Shown here piece by piece: positions 54,156-63,397 of a stretch of DNA of 64,000 nucleotides. Numbering within the stretch: the stretch's first letter is position 1; every line of letters begins with the position of its first letter. Both the position numbers and the translations under genes were made by a program. Source of the DNA: Muricomes intestini (GTDB taxonomy: Bacteria > Bacillota > Clostridia > Lachnospirales > Lachnospiraceae); the NCBI RefSeq assembly GCF_004346165.1, contig NZ_SLZZ01000002.1, forward strand, positions 62,001-126,000, read 5' to 3'. The notes beneath the pieces were generated by a model. It was not told the DNA's origin. It did not search any database and saw nothing but the letters and a program-made list of their open reading frames with translations.

Positions 54156-56331
54156 ATTGTTCAAGACGTCCAGGAAAAGAGACCGGTGCTCCGAGCATAA
54201 GCGTGTCCAGCCTAGGATAATCGAAGCCTTCCCCCACCTTTTGTCCTGTTGCAACGAGAATCAACGATTTCTCCTGTGGTATTGCTTTTAATTGTCTTCT
54301 GACAGAATCATTTTCCTTTGTAGAATTATCACCATACAAGATAAAGACACAATCTGCATCTTCCTGAACACTATCATAGATAAATTTTGCATGTTCCTTA
54401 TATTTCGTAAGTATTAGAGGCGTTCGCCCATTTTTCACACAATCTTTTATGTCGGTTAAAATAAGCTCGTTCCGCACTTCGCTATTGCTGATAAGGGCAT
54501 ATGCCGCATTTATATCACCTCTGGCGGCAGAAACATTAATTACTCTGGTGTATCGCGGATAAACAAAATGGTCTATCCCCTGATCCTCTGCACGCTCCAA
54601 TGCCGTATATTTATGACGCACTGATCCTAGAAGTAGATAATTAATTTTTTCCAGACTGTCACTTCTTATCGGTGTGGCAGAAACTCCATAGACATACCTC
54701 GCATTTACTTTTTTCAAAACTTCCTGCGCTGTGGATGAAGCAGCATGATGGCACTCATCCATGATGACCATTCCATATGTATTCATTCTTTCATGAAAAG
54801 CACCCTTTTTATACAGCGAACCAATCATTGCAATGTCAATAATTCCTGTCATCGTATCTCTGCCGCCTTTCAATGTTCCAATAACACTTGTACGCTTTTT
54901 TATACGTCCTGTTTTTGTCTGATATTCCGGCGGCTCTTCATCAATGATTAGAAATCGATTCAGTTCCTCTTCCCGTTGTGAAATGAGATCCGTGCTTTCT
55001 AATAAAATAAGTGTATTAACTTTGCGCTGCGCAATCAGATAGCCACAGACAACAGTTTTTCCAAAAGCAGTTGCCGCATTGAGCATGCCATTATCATAAG
55101 CAAGTAAACTTTCTGCTGCCAAATCCTGCTGAACCCTCAATTCTCCATTAAAAGATACCCGAATAGGTCTTCCTTTCTCTCTGTGATCTTCAATATCGTA
55201 ATTAATTTTAGCTTTTTTGCACTCAGCTATTATATTTTCAAACAGTCCTCTAGGAAGTTTTATATATCCTTCTGTATCCTCCCCCAAGTAAACCGTACTG
55301 AAGTTATAATAATTTGAATATCCTAGTCGCTTGTTTTTATAAAAGACAGGATTATCAAAGGCCGCCATGCAGCGAATCTGATTTTGTAAATAAGGTTTCA
55401 AGTTAAGAGCATCAATATAAATTCCGTCGGCAAGAACAATATGCAGTTTCCCTGTTACATCGGCCGCCGCAAAAGCATCATGACGTTTCCACGGTTTGAG
55501 ACGATTTTTGCTGTTCAAAAAATCGGCAGCTCCATGCTGCATAGACAGTTCTAACTGCCATTTATCAACAGCCTTTTCTATTTCGTCCTGGGATAATTTT
55601 CTCGTGTACAGTAAATGTCCCCATTGATCAGAATATGCATTCCAGTTCTCATCCACAAAGGCACTATTTCCTTTTTTTAGTGCCTGTCCTTGTAAAGGCA
55701 GCGCAATGAGGTTCCCGATCCTATTTGTAGCATCCTGCAATGGATGCATTCTATCATAATAGCGAAATGATTTAAGATTGATTGACTTTAGACCTTTATC
55801 AAGAAGGAGCAAACCGAAATTTCTCGCTGTGGCTGCTGCAATCGGTTTCTGAAAGAATATCCATACGTGCGCACCTCTTCCTGAACGGGATCTTTCCACA
55901 AGGGCCTCTATTCCATTTTGTCTGCATATCATACGAAGTGCGTCCACCTCATCGTGCCAGGAGTCATCCTTATTTGCAAAATCCTTCTTTTCTGCTCCCT
56001 TCTCATGATTATCGAAATCAAAAACAAGGAATCTGCAGGTTCCATCCGAAAACAGTGGATAGACACCTATAACATCAGTCCCCTCCTTTCTGTCCCCAAC
56101 TAGATGCAAAACAATGATCTCCGGCTTCAGCTTTGTCCAACTTGTGTGTTCACAATCCTCACAATACATTTTTTGCCCCTTTTGTTTTGGACATAAGACG
56201 TTATTCCAGCGATTATCGCATTGAGGATAATAATTTCCGTTTTTAGCTCTTTTGGCAAATATATCTTCCCGTCCCCAAAACATTGCAAAAAATTTGGTTG
56301 CCATGTTTTTATCGATATATTGTCTATTCAT
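54100..56331 (-). pseudogene. 5' part of broken TOTE-type primase-helicase
   Basis: From ATG 56331 (GGAGG six bases ahead) the frame encodes an N-terminal zinc cluster (CDNRWNNVLC, then CEDC). An archaeo-eukaryotic primase domain follows, with FLVFDFDNHEKG and SRSGRGAHVWIFF. The SF2 helicase has motif I AATAFGKT, motif II MDECHHAA and motif III GVSATPIR, and motif V appears as ATGQKVGEGFDYPRLDT. It reaches SFPGRLEQYV, then reads out of frame to a stop at 54100, losing the motif VI GR..R segment. This is the domain order of TOTE conflict-system proteins. The deletion should abolish helicase function, though a primase domain might still be made. Confidence 0.8.
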
Positions 56332-56420
56332 TGGCACCTCCTGCCCCTACTTTTCCACATTGGAGATTATTCGCAAATGTAAGTCACACTCAACAAGCAA
56401 ATATCGGTTCCAGCTGATTA

Positions 56421-56586
56421 TATGATACCAGGGTCAAAAGGTCATGCGTTTCATGCTTGCATGAAAAAGCATGACTTTGGGACCCGTAAAACATGAGAAA
56501 GAAGCCCGAGTAGGGCGGATTTCGAATGTTTTTAGGATTGCGGGAGCACAAAGTGCGGAGCAATCCGTAGGTATCAGGGGGCAAAA
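56421..56586 (+). repeat. Structured intergenic repeat A, copy 2
   Basis: It matches 15342-15506 over its whole length, with the same two hairpins. It fills the gap between the TOTE-type gene and the radical SAM gene. The last 13 bases form the 3' end of the radical SAM coding frame, so the repeat supplied its final codons and stop. Confidence 0.85.
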
Positions 56587-57443
56587 TACCTTTTGATCCC
56601 TACATCATTATATTTCTCAATAGCACTGTCAAGTTTCTGCAGCATTTTTTCCCTATCTTTCGGAAGGCTCCCCCACACGCGCAGCTTTAATTCATCGTGG
56701 AACCCATCATATAAAAGAGGATTTGTGTCAAGTAATTCCAACAATCTGCGGTCTTCCCTTAGGTTTTCCACCTCATCTGCCGGAACAAATTTACCGGCCA
56801 AAATATCCTCGTATAGAGGTGCGCTTTTATGCAGAAATAAAGAAAAGTTAACTACTTTCTGGGGATGGGTATAGTTAAAAAATTCTGCCAGTTTTTCTGC
56901 ATTTTCCAATCCTCTGCCGGCTCCTGCAATTCCCGTCATAAAGTGTGCATTGTAAATAAGTCCCGCCTCCTGTATACGGCTGATTTGTCTGTATGCGTCC
57001 TCAATCCCATGATCCTTTTGCATAAAAGTCAGCACATCATCCAGTCCGCTTTCGATTCCCAGATAGAGGCGTCTTACCCCGGCTCTTCTTAGCTGGCGTA
57101 ATTCTTCATCTGTCTTATCGCTTATATCTGTTACAGTAGCATCCATATTGATCATTTGACAATTAGGAAAATAGTAAGAAATTTTGTCCAGTATATAGAG
57201 CAGCCGGGGTGTTTCCATGCCAAAGGCGTTCCCGTCTCCTAAAAATATCTGTTTAGGGTTTGCGCCTAATTCAGATACACGCCGCAGTTCATTCTCTACT
57301 TGCTCCAGTGGGAGCAGACGATACTTTAGATGCTTGAACAGCGTGCAAAACTTGCATCGATTATAGTTACAGCCCACTGACACCGCCAGCATAAATGATG
57401 ATCTTTCCATAGGGGGACGGCAAATTTGACCTTCATACTCCAT
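56574..57443 (-). CDS. Radical SAM protein (CX4CX2C type)
   Basis: This 289-residue enzyme has the iron-sulphur motif GCNYNRCKFC near residue 29, spaced C-x4-C-x2-C rather than the usual C-x3-C-x2-C. That spacing is known in a HemN/Elp3-related subset. Other family segments are FLGDGNAFGME, MINMDATVTDIS, YLGIESGLDDVL and TGIAGAGRG. It probably uses S-adenosylmethionine radical chemistry on an unknown substrate. AAAGGGTGCATTTTA precedes the ATG. The last residues (RYFAP and stop) come from the adjoining repeat A, so the original C terminus may have been replaced. Confidence 0.9.
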   Translation of the reverse strand: MEYEGQICRPPMERSSFMLAVSVGCNYNRCKFCTLFKHLKYRLLPLEQVENELRRVSELGANPKQIFLGDGNAFGMETPRLLYILDKISYYFPNCQMINMDATVTDISDKTDEELRQLRRAGVRRLYLGIESGLDDVLTFMQKDHGIEDAYRQISRIQEAGLIYNAHFMTGIAGAGRGLENAEKLAEFFNYTHPQKVVNFSLFLHKSAPLYEDILAGKFVPADEVENLREDRRLLELLDTNPLLYDGFHDELKLRVWGSLPKDREKMLQKLDSAIEKYNDVGIKRYFAP

Positions 57444-57631
57444 TAAAATGCACCCTTTCTGTGAATGAATTTATACATGATATTATTATAGATTATATAC
57501 TCGGGCAGCACAACCAGTTAGCACAAATAAACCCGACAATATACCCATTTATTCAAAAACAAGGCACATCAGGTAAGTATTATTTACCAATGTACCTCTC
57601 ACAAAATATTTTTGCGTCTATATCGTTCCAA

Positions 57632-57904
57632 TTAGTTCTCTCCCTCTGCCGCATACTTTTTTACTTTCCTTAAAATATTTCTGTACATCTTGTCTTTCAA
57701 CAAATCTATATTGTCATAGCTCACCTGAAATTCTGATAAGAAATCTGGATTTTCTGCAAAAAATCTTTCTTGTTCTTGACGTGAAAGATATATAATATAT
57801 TCTTCATAAAAATCCATATCATCTCCTGTTATGAATTCATCGAATTTTTTATGCTGCTCCAATGTCATATGTATATCACCTAATTCCCGGAGGGCCTTCT
57901 CCAC
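57632..57904 (-). CDS. Small acidic hypothetical protein, divergent from an XRE regulator
   Basis: This 90-residue protein is rich in Glu, Asp and aromatic residues, with no recognised domain. A GTG at 57904 with GAGGTG five bases ahead is the start. It is divergent from the small XRE-type regulator at 58019, and the two share a 114-base control region with a 14-base palindrome. This layout suits a toxin-antitoxin-like or self-regulated pair, but neither role is shown. The 187-base gap downstream towards the radical SAM gene holds no convincing gene. Confidence 0.65.
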   Translation of the reverse strand: MEKALRELGDIHMTLEQHKKFDEFITGDDMDFYEEYIIYLSRQEQERFFAENPDFLSEFQVSYDNIDLLKDKMYRNILRKVKKYAAEGEN

Positions 57905-57947
57905 TATATCACCTCATTGTCCATTTTAGTCATCATTTTAGATTATA

Positions 57948-57961
57948 TTCGCAATTGCGAA
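57948..57961. promoter_or_regulatory. 14-bp palindrome in divergent control region
   Basis: TTCGCAATTGCGAA is a perfect palindrome, 44 bases upstream of the minus-strand start and 57 upstream of the XRE start. It is a good operator candidate for the XRE protein. Confidence 0.55.
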
Positions 57962-58018
57962 GATATTCAAGTATATAAATATATCGTATGCTGATTCTAT
58001 CAGGAAAGAGGTGATACA

Positions 58019-58237
58019 ATGATTGATTATTCGCCCTTTTGGGAAACATTAAAGAAGTCAAACGAAAACTGGTACACACTGACATCCAAGCATCATTTAT
58101 CGCACAGTACCATGCACAGATTAAAACATAATGATAATATCAGTATGAAAACTGCCAACGATTTATGCCGGATTTTAAATTGTAAAATCCAGGATATCTG
58201 TCAGTATGTGGCAAGCGATGAAGATCAGGAGCTATAA
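58019..58237 (+). CDS. Small XRE-family helix-turn-helix regulator
   Basis: This 72-residue protein has a single Cro/C1-type helix-turn-helix spanning roughly residues 12-65, with HHLSHSTMHRLKHNDNISMKT and NDLCRILNCKIQDICQYV. It resembles the HTH_26 group of small regulators. GAGGTGATACA precedes the ATG. It probably binds the palindrome in the shared intergenic region and controls itself and the 90-residue gene. No membrane or catalytic segments are present. Confidence 0.85.
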   Translation: MIDYSPFWETLKKSNENWYTLTSKHHLSHSTMHRLKHNDNISMKTANDLCRILNCKIQDICQYVASDEDQEL

Positions 58238-58367
58238 TTAAGCAGCATCCGTGCAGATAAAAGTGTACAAGAGAAGAATCTGTTTTAGTGATTAAGCAGG
58301 AAGTGATGAAAATCAAAAATATTCTCAGGAGGGAAAGTATTGGCATAATATCAGTGAGACACTACAC

Positions 58368-58408
58368 TAAAAGGGGACACAGCGCAAATCACTCACCACT
58401 GTTCCCCT
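58368..58408 (-). terminator. Intrinsic terminator after ldhA
   Basis: On the minus strand AGGGGA plus ACAG pairs with CTGT plus TCCCCT, followed by TTTTAG. It lies ten bases beyond the ldhA stop. Confidence 0.65.
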
Positions 58409-58417
58409 CTGCCAGTT

Positions 58418-59413
58418 TCACTGGATTTTCACTTCATTTGGCGTATCTGCCCTCTTTTCAAATATCTCCGCATTATCCAGCGTAATTTCTGCTATTGCCC
58501 TCAGAGCCTCCTCTGTGAAGAATCCCTGATGGGAAGTAATCATCACATTCGGAAAGGACAGGAGCCTGGCCGTCGTGGAATGTTCCAGGATATCATTGGA
58601 ACGGTCTTCAAAAACATTTGTTGATTCCTCTTCATACACATCCAAACCTACACCAAAGAATTTTCTTTCCCGGATTCCTTCCACCAGATCATCAGTCTTA
58701 ACCAAAGCCCCTCTGGATGTATTGACAAGAATTACCCTATCCTTCATCTTTCGGATGCTCTTCATGTTAATCATGTGACGGGTATTATCTGTCAGCGGAC
58801 AGTGGAGAGAAATCAAATCACTGTTTGCCAGAAGCTCATCCAGACTCACATAAGCCCCAAACTCCTTAACTTCTGGATTTTCATAAACATCGTAGGCAAT
58901 GACTTTCATACCAAATCCATGACAAATTTTTGCCATAGCTGCACCAATCTTTCCTGTTCCTACAATTCCTGCAGTCTTGCCATGGAAGTTTACCCCCATC
59001 AGACCACTTAAACTAAAATCATTCTCCCTAACCTTTACATATGCCTTATGGAGTCTGCGGTTGACACCCAATGCAAGGGCCATGGCATGTTCGGCAACTG
59101 CCTCCGGGGAATATCCAGGCACACGGAGAACCCGGATGCCATAGCTCTCTGCAGTTTCCAAATCCACATTATTAAAGCCTGCACACCGCATCAAAATCAG
59201 TTTCACACCAACCTCATGGAGCTTTTCCACAGTCTCTTTCCCCACCTCTGAATTGACAAAGGCACACACTGCATCATATCCTGCTGCCAGGGATGCCGTC
59301 ACGGGTGCCAAATCTGTCTTCAGATATTTAATCTTAATTCCGGGATGACTCTCCAGAACTTTATCAAACGAATCACTGTCATACTTCTTGGTATCATAAA
59401 ATAATATTCTCAT
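58418..59413 (-). CDS. ldhA: D-lactate dehydrogenase (NAD-dependent)
   Basis: This 331-residue D-2-hydroxyacid dehydrogenase is close to LdhA: AVCAFVNSEVGKETVEKL, LMRCAGFNNVDLETAESYGI, RVPGYSPEAVAEHAMALAL. The NAD motif is GKTAGIVGTGKIG, and active-site Arg, Glu and His lie in NTSRGALV, LDVYEEES and TSHQGFFT. It reduces pyruvate to D-lactate in fermentation. ATGGGGGCATGAAAA precedes the ATG. It is monocistronic, with a terminator directly downstream. Confidence 0.93.
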   Translation of the reverse strand: MRILFYDTKKYDSDSFDKVLESHPGIKIKYLKTDLAPVTASLAAGYDAVCAFVNSEVGKETVEKLHEVGVKLILMRCAGFNNVDLETAESYGIRVLRVPGYSPEAVAEHAMALALGVNRRLHKAYVKVRENDFSLSGLMGVNFHGKTAGIVGTGKIGAAMAKICHGFGMKVIAYDVYENPEVKEFGAYVSLDELLANSDLISLHCPLTDNTRHMINMKSIRKMKDRVILVNTSRGALVKTDDLVEGIRERKFFGVGLDVYEEESTNVFEDRSNDILEHSTTARLLSFPNVMITSHQGFFTEEALRAIAEITLDNAEIFEKRADTPNEVKIQ

Positions 59414-59545
59414 TTTTCATGCCCCCATTCAAGAGATGTGCAAAATTACATATCTGTATAGTTCCTGTTCAAAAGTTCTACACAACTAACCTTTGAACAC
59501 CTTTATCTTACATCATCTTTTGTTGTACAGCAATATATTTTTCTG

Positions 59546-59908
59546 TCAGCTAACTCGTGCAAGCAGCATGCCGCACCACACTCCCAGGAGGCACAACCCT
59601 GTACTGAGAACCACATATACCCCTGCCTGACCATACCTGCCCTGCCCAATCAGATTATACGCCTCAAGGGAAAATGTGGAAAAAGTTGTGAACCCGCCGC
59701 AAATCCCCGTTTTCAAAAAAAGTACCAGATTATCGGAAAGATGTTTCTCTGCTGCTGTTCCTGCGATATATCCGATCAGTACCGCTCCGCACACATTTGT
59801 GATTAGCGTAAGTACGGGAAAGGCCCCCCTATAAGGAATCAAGCTGATAGCATACCGGAGCATGGAGCCAAAAGCGCCTCCCAGCGCCACAATAATAAAC
59901 CCTGTCAT
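59546..59908 (-). CDS. crcB: Fluoride channel FluC/CrcB
   Basis: This 120-residue protein has four transmembrane helices and the family motif GICGGFTTFSTFSLEA, with GGAFGSMLRY at the N terminus. It works as a dual-topology dimer that expels fluoride. Only one copy is present; many Gram-positive genomes carry two neighbouring copies. No fluoride riboswitch was recognised upstream, since the gene follows the DNA glycosylase by nine bases and is probably read from its transcript. Confidence 0.95.
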   Translation of the reverse strand: MTGFIIVALGGAFGSMLRYAISLIPYRGAFPVLTLITNVCGAVLIGYIAGTAAEKHLSDNLVLFLKTGICGGFTTFSTFSLEAYNLIGQGRYGQAGVYVVLSTGLCLLGVWCGMLLARVS

Positions 59909-59917
59909 TTTATTCTA

Positions 59918-60730
59918 TTATTCCTTCCCCAGCAATTCATAATAAAAAATGTACTGCTGCATGATTCCCTCGCAGCCTTTATACCGTCTTTTTGGAAATC
60001 CTTTAGGATAGTGCCGCTTCAATGCCTGGTTAATATGAGTATCCACAGGAAATGCCGCCGTCTGGTGCAGTGCAAACAGACAGATGCAGTCTGCGACTTT
60101 CTCCCCGACTCCAAACAGTTTCAGCAGTTCCTCCTTTGCCTTTTTATAAGGCATCTCGCTGATCTGGGAAAGAGAAATTTCTCCGTTAACGACGCTTCTT
60201 GCCGTCCTTACCACATACTTGCTTCTATACCCTAAATTGCACTTCTTGAGTTCGTCCTCTTCCAATCCCGCCAGTGCCTCTGCTTCCGGAAATGCATAAT
60301 AAACCCTGCCGTCTTCTGTCTGTTTTTTCTCACCGTAGGTTTCACTGATGTTCTGTATACATTTTCGGATTCGCACGATATTATTTTGCTGTGAAATCAG
60401 AAATGATACTATCATTTCCCACAAGTCCTGATTCAAAATACGGATTCCACTTCCAAATTCTGCCGCATTCATCAGATAGGCATCCCGGGGATTGATACAT
60501 TTTCTATATCCTTCATATTCTGTGTCCAGATCGAAATAGTGTTCCCAAAAGTTTTTAAATTCCTGCTCCGTGCAATAGAACGAGCACTGCTTCCCAACCT
60601 GACTGATTTCCAGATACTTGTCCCCTGCTATCACAAAATATGTATTATTTTCCTTCTTTCCCATACGAAAACACTGCCCTGAGTTGATTATCTGGGAAAT
60701 ATCAAAGTAATTTATTGTTTTCTCAATCAT
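59918..60730 (-). CDS. 8-oxoguanine DNA glycosylase (OGG1-type)
   Basis: This 270-residue base-excision enzyme has the N-terminal OGG region (INSGQCFRMG) and the helix-hairpin-helix LFGVGEKVADCICLF with its catalytic Lys. The essential Asp is in AFPVDTHINQAL. It removes 8-oxoguanine and nicks the abasic site. It begins directly after the nth stop codon with no strong ribosome site, so it is probably translated by coupling. The nth, ogg and crcB genes form one short operon. Confidence 0.92.
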   Translation of the reverse strand: MIEKTINYFDISQIINSGQCFRMGKKENNTYFVIAGDKYLEISQVGKQCSFYCTEQEFKNFWEHYFDLDTEYEGYRKCINPRDAYLMNAAEFGSGIRILNQDLWEMIVSFLISQQNNIVRIRKCIQNISETYGEKKQTEDGRVYYAFPEAEALAGLEEDELKKCNLGYRSKYVVRTARSVVNGEISLSQISEMPYKKAKEELLKLFGVGEKVADCICLFALHQTAAFPVDTHINQALKRHYPKGFPKRRYKGCEGIMQQYIFYYELLGKE

Positions 60731-61369
60731 TTATTTCACACCATTTTTAGCGCATATATCGTTCAGACAGCACCTGTCGCAAAACGGCTTCGTCCGGGCG
60801 GTACACACCTCTCTTCCATGAAGTACCAGGCGATGGCAAAAATCATTGCCCTCCGCGGGAGGAATTATTTTCCACAGTGCCATCTCTACTTTCTTCGGTT
60901 CTTTTATCTCATTCACAAGGCCGATTCTGTTCGTCAGCCGGATGCAATGTGTATCTGTCACAATGGCTGGTGCCCCAAACACATCCCCCATAACCAGATT
61001 TGCACTTTTTCTGCCCACACCCGGAAGCTTGAGAAGCGAATCAAAATCCTTTGGCACATTCCCACCATACTGTTCTTTCAATATTTTCATACAGGCACTG
61101 ATATCTCTCGCCTTCGTTTTTCCAAGGCCACAGGGCCTCACAATGCGCTCAATATCTGCCACATCCGCCGCTGCCAGGGCATCCACATCCGGATATTTTG
61201 CATATAAATCCTCTACTACCACATTCACCCGGGCATCCGTGCACTGGGCAGCAAGACGGACACTGACAAGCAGCTTCCAAGCCTCATCATAATCCAGCGT
61301 GCAGCCTGCATCAGGATATTCTTTCTTTAAACGCTTGATTACCTCCAGCGCCAGGTTTTTCTTAGTCAT
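60731..61369 (-). CDS. nth: Endonuclease III
   Basis: This 212-residue DNA glycosylase/AP lyase acts on oxidised pyrimidines. The helix-hairpin-helix LPGVGRKSANLVMG contains the catalytic Lys, and the Asp lies in VTDTHCIRLTNR. The C-terminal iron-sulphur cysteines are CTARTKPFC then DRC and LNDIC, so the first spacing is seven residues instead of the usual six. AGGAG precedes the ATG. It heads the nth-ogg-crcB group. Confidence 0.95.
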   Translation of the reverse strand: MTKKNLALEVIKRLKKEYPDAGCTLDYDEAWKLLVSVRLAAQCTDARVNVVVEDLYAKYPDVDALAAADVADIERIVRPCGLGKTKARDISACMKILKEQYGGNVPKDFDSLLKLPGVGRKSANLVMGDVFGAPAIVTDTHCIRLTNRIGLVNEIKEPKKVEMALWKIIPPAEGNDFCHRLVLHGREVCTARTKPFCDRCCLNDICAKNGVK

Positions 61370-61399
61370 ACATATTATCTCCTGTTTTACATCCGAAAT

Positions 61400-62068
61400 T
61401 TATTTTACTATCCAGCTTTCCACTTCTTTTGCGGCCGTATATTTCTCCAAATATTCTTTTCCGTATTTCAATGCCTGCTCCAGGTCTGTGTTGTCAGAAA
61501 AAGAATAAATCAGCGTAAGTATCTCTTTGGCGCTCTCTGTGATCATAGCTCTCTCCGAATCACTGGTAGAACTTCCAAGAGCACCCTGCTCGTCCGCAAT
61601 AACCGGAAGACATTCTATCTTAATCTCATCCTTGCCGATTCCCTTGTAAGTCTCCCCTTCCCGGCCAATCCTAAACACCAGAGAGCCTTTTATATTCGCC
61701 GTATCATAGGAACCCACGGAAAAACCGGACTGAATCGAAATCAGATTGTTTACGTCCACCACTGTATTTACCTGGTATAGTCCTTTTCCATGACCTATCC
61801 TGCGGATCAGAGCTTCCGAAGACACCCTATACCTGTTCGGATCCTTTCCAAAGGTCTTATATGCCGCCCGGGACTCCTTTATATTTGGAATTCCCTGTAT
61901 TTCATAATCGAAAATATCATCCCTGACTTTCTGATAAACCTTTCCTTTCAGATATTTCCACAATTCTTCACTTTTTTGTCCCACCTCGGCGCGATACTGA
62001 AGACAGCCAACTCTCGTATACTGCCATTTTTCTTTCATAGCCCCATCAATTGTCAATTCTGTTTTCAA
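61400..62068 (-). CDS. B3/B4 tRNA-binding domain protein
   Basis: This 222-residue protein is a free-standing B3/B4 domain, like that of phenylalanyl-tRNA synthetase beta, with ESRAAYKTFGKDPNRYRVSSEAL and GLYQVNTVVDVNNLIS. Such proteins may act as trans-editing or tRNA quality-control factors, though function is not established. The start appears to be TTG at 62068, ten bases after AAAGGAGG, which overlaps the end of the YaiI-like gene. It is followed by nth after 30 bases. Confidence 0.88.
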   Translation of the reverse strand: MKTELTIDGAMKEKWQYTRVGCLQYRAEVGQKSEELWKYLKGKVYQKVRDDIFDYEIQGIPNIKESRAAYKTFGKDPNRYRVSSEALIRRIGHGKGLYQVNTVVDVNNLISIQSGFSVGSYDTANIKGSLVFRIGREGETYKGIGKDEIKIECLPVIADEQGALGSSTSDSERAMITESAKEILTLIYSFSDNTDLEQALKYGKEYLEKYTAAKEVESWIVK

Positions 62069-62070
62069 TC

Positions 62071-62541
62071 TTATAATTCCTCCTTTGAATCAGAAATCTT
62101 ATCTATCAACCGTTCCAATGAATCTGCAAAATGTAAATCATCCTCTTCTGTCCGTTTTGCCGGCCCTTTCAAATGATTTTTTGCTTTTGTTCTTCTTGCC
62201 TTTTTCGCCAGATGCCTCTCCATAAGCATTTGGTCGATGTTTCCATTTGTATACCACTTGCCGCTTTGGTGAATACCAAAGGCACCTTTACCCAATATCA
62301 TAGCGGCCACCCCGTAATCCTGTGTAATAACAATATCACCTTTTTGGCAAATACTGACCAGTGCAAAATCCACCGCATCAGTTCCAGCTCCAATTATCAT
62401 CACTTCGCTATAATCAGAATGTAGTACATGATTGGTGTCACACAAAAGAATGACTTCTATAGTATGTTTCCTGGCTATAGTTTCTGCTATATGTACCACA
62501 GGACAAGCATCGGCATCTATTAAAATTTTTATGTTACTCAC
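62071..62541 (-). CDS. YaiI/YqxD family protein (UPF0178, DUF188)
   Basis: This 156-residue protein has the family N terminus IKILIDADACPVV and the segments DYSEVMIIGAGTDAVDFAL, GDIVITQDYGVAAMIL and KGPAKRTEEDDLHFADSLERLI. It resembles PIN-like nuclease folds, but function is unknown. The GTG at 62541 is preferred because it gives the usual length and N terminus with a modest GAAGAAGG site. An ATG 34 codons upstream would add a tail with no family match. It precedes the B3/B4 gene with two bases between stop and start. Confidence 0.85.
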   Translation of the reverse strand: MSNIKILIDADACPVVHIAETIARKHTIEVILLCDTNHVLHSDYSEVMIIGAGTDAVDFALVSICQKGDIVITQDYGVAAMILGKGAFGIHQSGKWYTNGNIDQMLMERHLAKKARRTKAKNHLKGPAKRTEEDDLHFADSLERLIDKISDSKEEL

Positions 62542-62724
62542 ACCCTTCTTCCCTTTATCCCCTATATGCATATCATGTTTGTGCAATATGTATATAAATA
62601 TGCGTATTTTCTTTAATGTATTTATATGTTTTTCACATCTCATTAGGGGCGCACTATTACAATATAATAATCCATAAATAAAGAAAAGTCTAGTATTTTT
62701 TTATATCCATGCTATACTTCTTAT

Positions 62725-62766
62725 TACAGTTCAGCCATGTAAATTTGAGCTGAGGGCTGAACTGTA
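62725..62766. repeat. Short hairpin with element C ends
   Basis: TACAGTTCAGCC (62725-62736) and its exact complement (62755-62766) surround 18 bases. The arms match the terminal repeats of element C at 45708-45907, so this may be a deleted copy or scar. It lies ahead of the broken helD gene. Confidence 0.7.
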
Positions 62767-62812
62767 GCCACCTTTACAATGAATACACAGATTAAGAAAG
62801 GAACTTTTTAAA

Positions 62813-63397
62813 ATGTATAATTTAACCGAAAAAGAAGAAAAAGAACATTTACACGCTGTCATAAAAAAACTTCTCAAAGCCATAGAGGAGATAGCAAATG
62901 CGATCCAAAATTACAACAGAAAAATTATAGAGACGAAGAAATACATGTGGGAAAATTCAGCCCAACTGGATTTGGCTGAAAGAGCTGCTAATCGTGTCAT
63001 TGCCTATGATGAAACAGTTCAGGGTGAAGAGGCTCTTAAAACCAAAGAAAAACTTAAAAGGATGATGGTCTCTCCCTATTTTGGGAGAATAGATTTTCAT
63101 CCGGAAGATGCATCCGAAGATACGGAAGAGGAAAATGTTTATATCGGTATCAGCGCATTTACAGATAAAAGGAATGGCAATGTTTTGATCTACGATTGGC
63201 GTGCCCCTATTTCCAGCATGTTTTATGATTTTGAAAATGGAAAAGCCTGGTATCATGCTCCTGCTGGTATCATCAGCGGTATAATTTCTATGAAACGCCA
63301 ATATAAAATAAAGGACAGCAATTTAGAATATATGATTGAGAGCGGTCTTAACATTGACGATGAGATACTTCAGCAGGAATTGAGCCATAATGTTTGA
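62813..63397 (+). pseudogene. helD: 5' part of helD (RNA polymerase recycling helicase), Walker A lost
   Basis: The 194-residue frame matches the N-terminal third of HelD: a coiled-coil start, then MMVSPYFGRIDFH, VYIGISAFTD, IYDWRAPISSMFYDF and DDEILQQELSH. HelD frees stalled RNA polymerase. Here the frame ends in a stop just after LQQELSH. In intact HelD the next segment includes the Walker A GxAGSGKT motif, which is absent. The remaining gene resumes in another frame seven bases before this stop. A small-RNA or peptide role for the truncated product is not supported. Confidence 0.8.

Noticed and set aside
57461-57673. 70-codon plus-strand frame beyond the radical SAM start
   Set aside because: It is AT-rich, overlaps the 3' end of the 90-residue gene and has no ribosome binding site.
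59414-59545. Possible terminator between crcB and ldhA (TGTTCAAAG with CTTTTGAACA)
   Set aside because: The stem is short, with a large loop and no T run.
59909-59917. Fluoride riboswitch ahead of crcB
   Set aside because: Only nine bases separate it from the glycosylase gene, so there is no space for a riboswitch leader.
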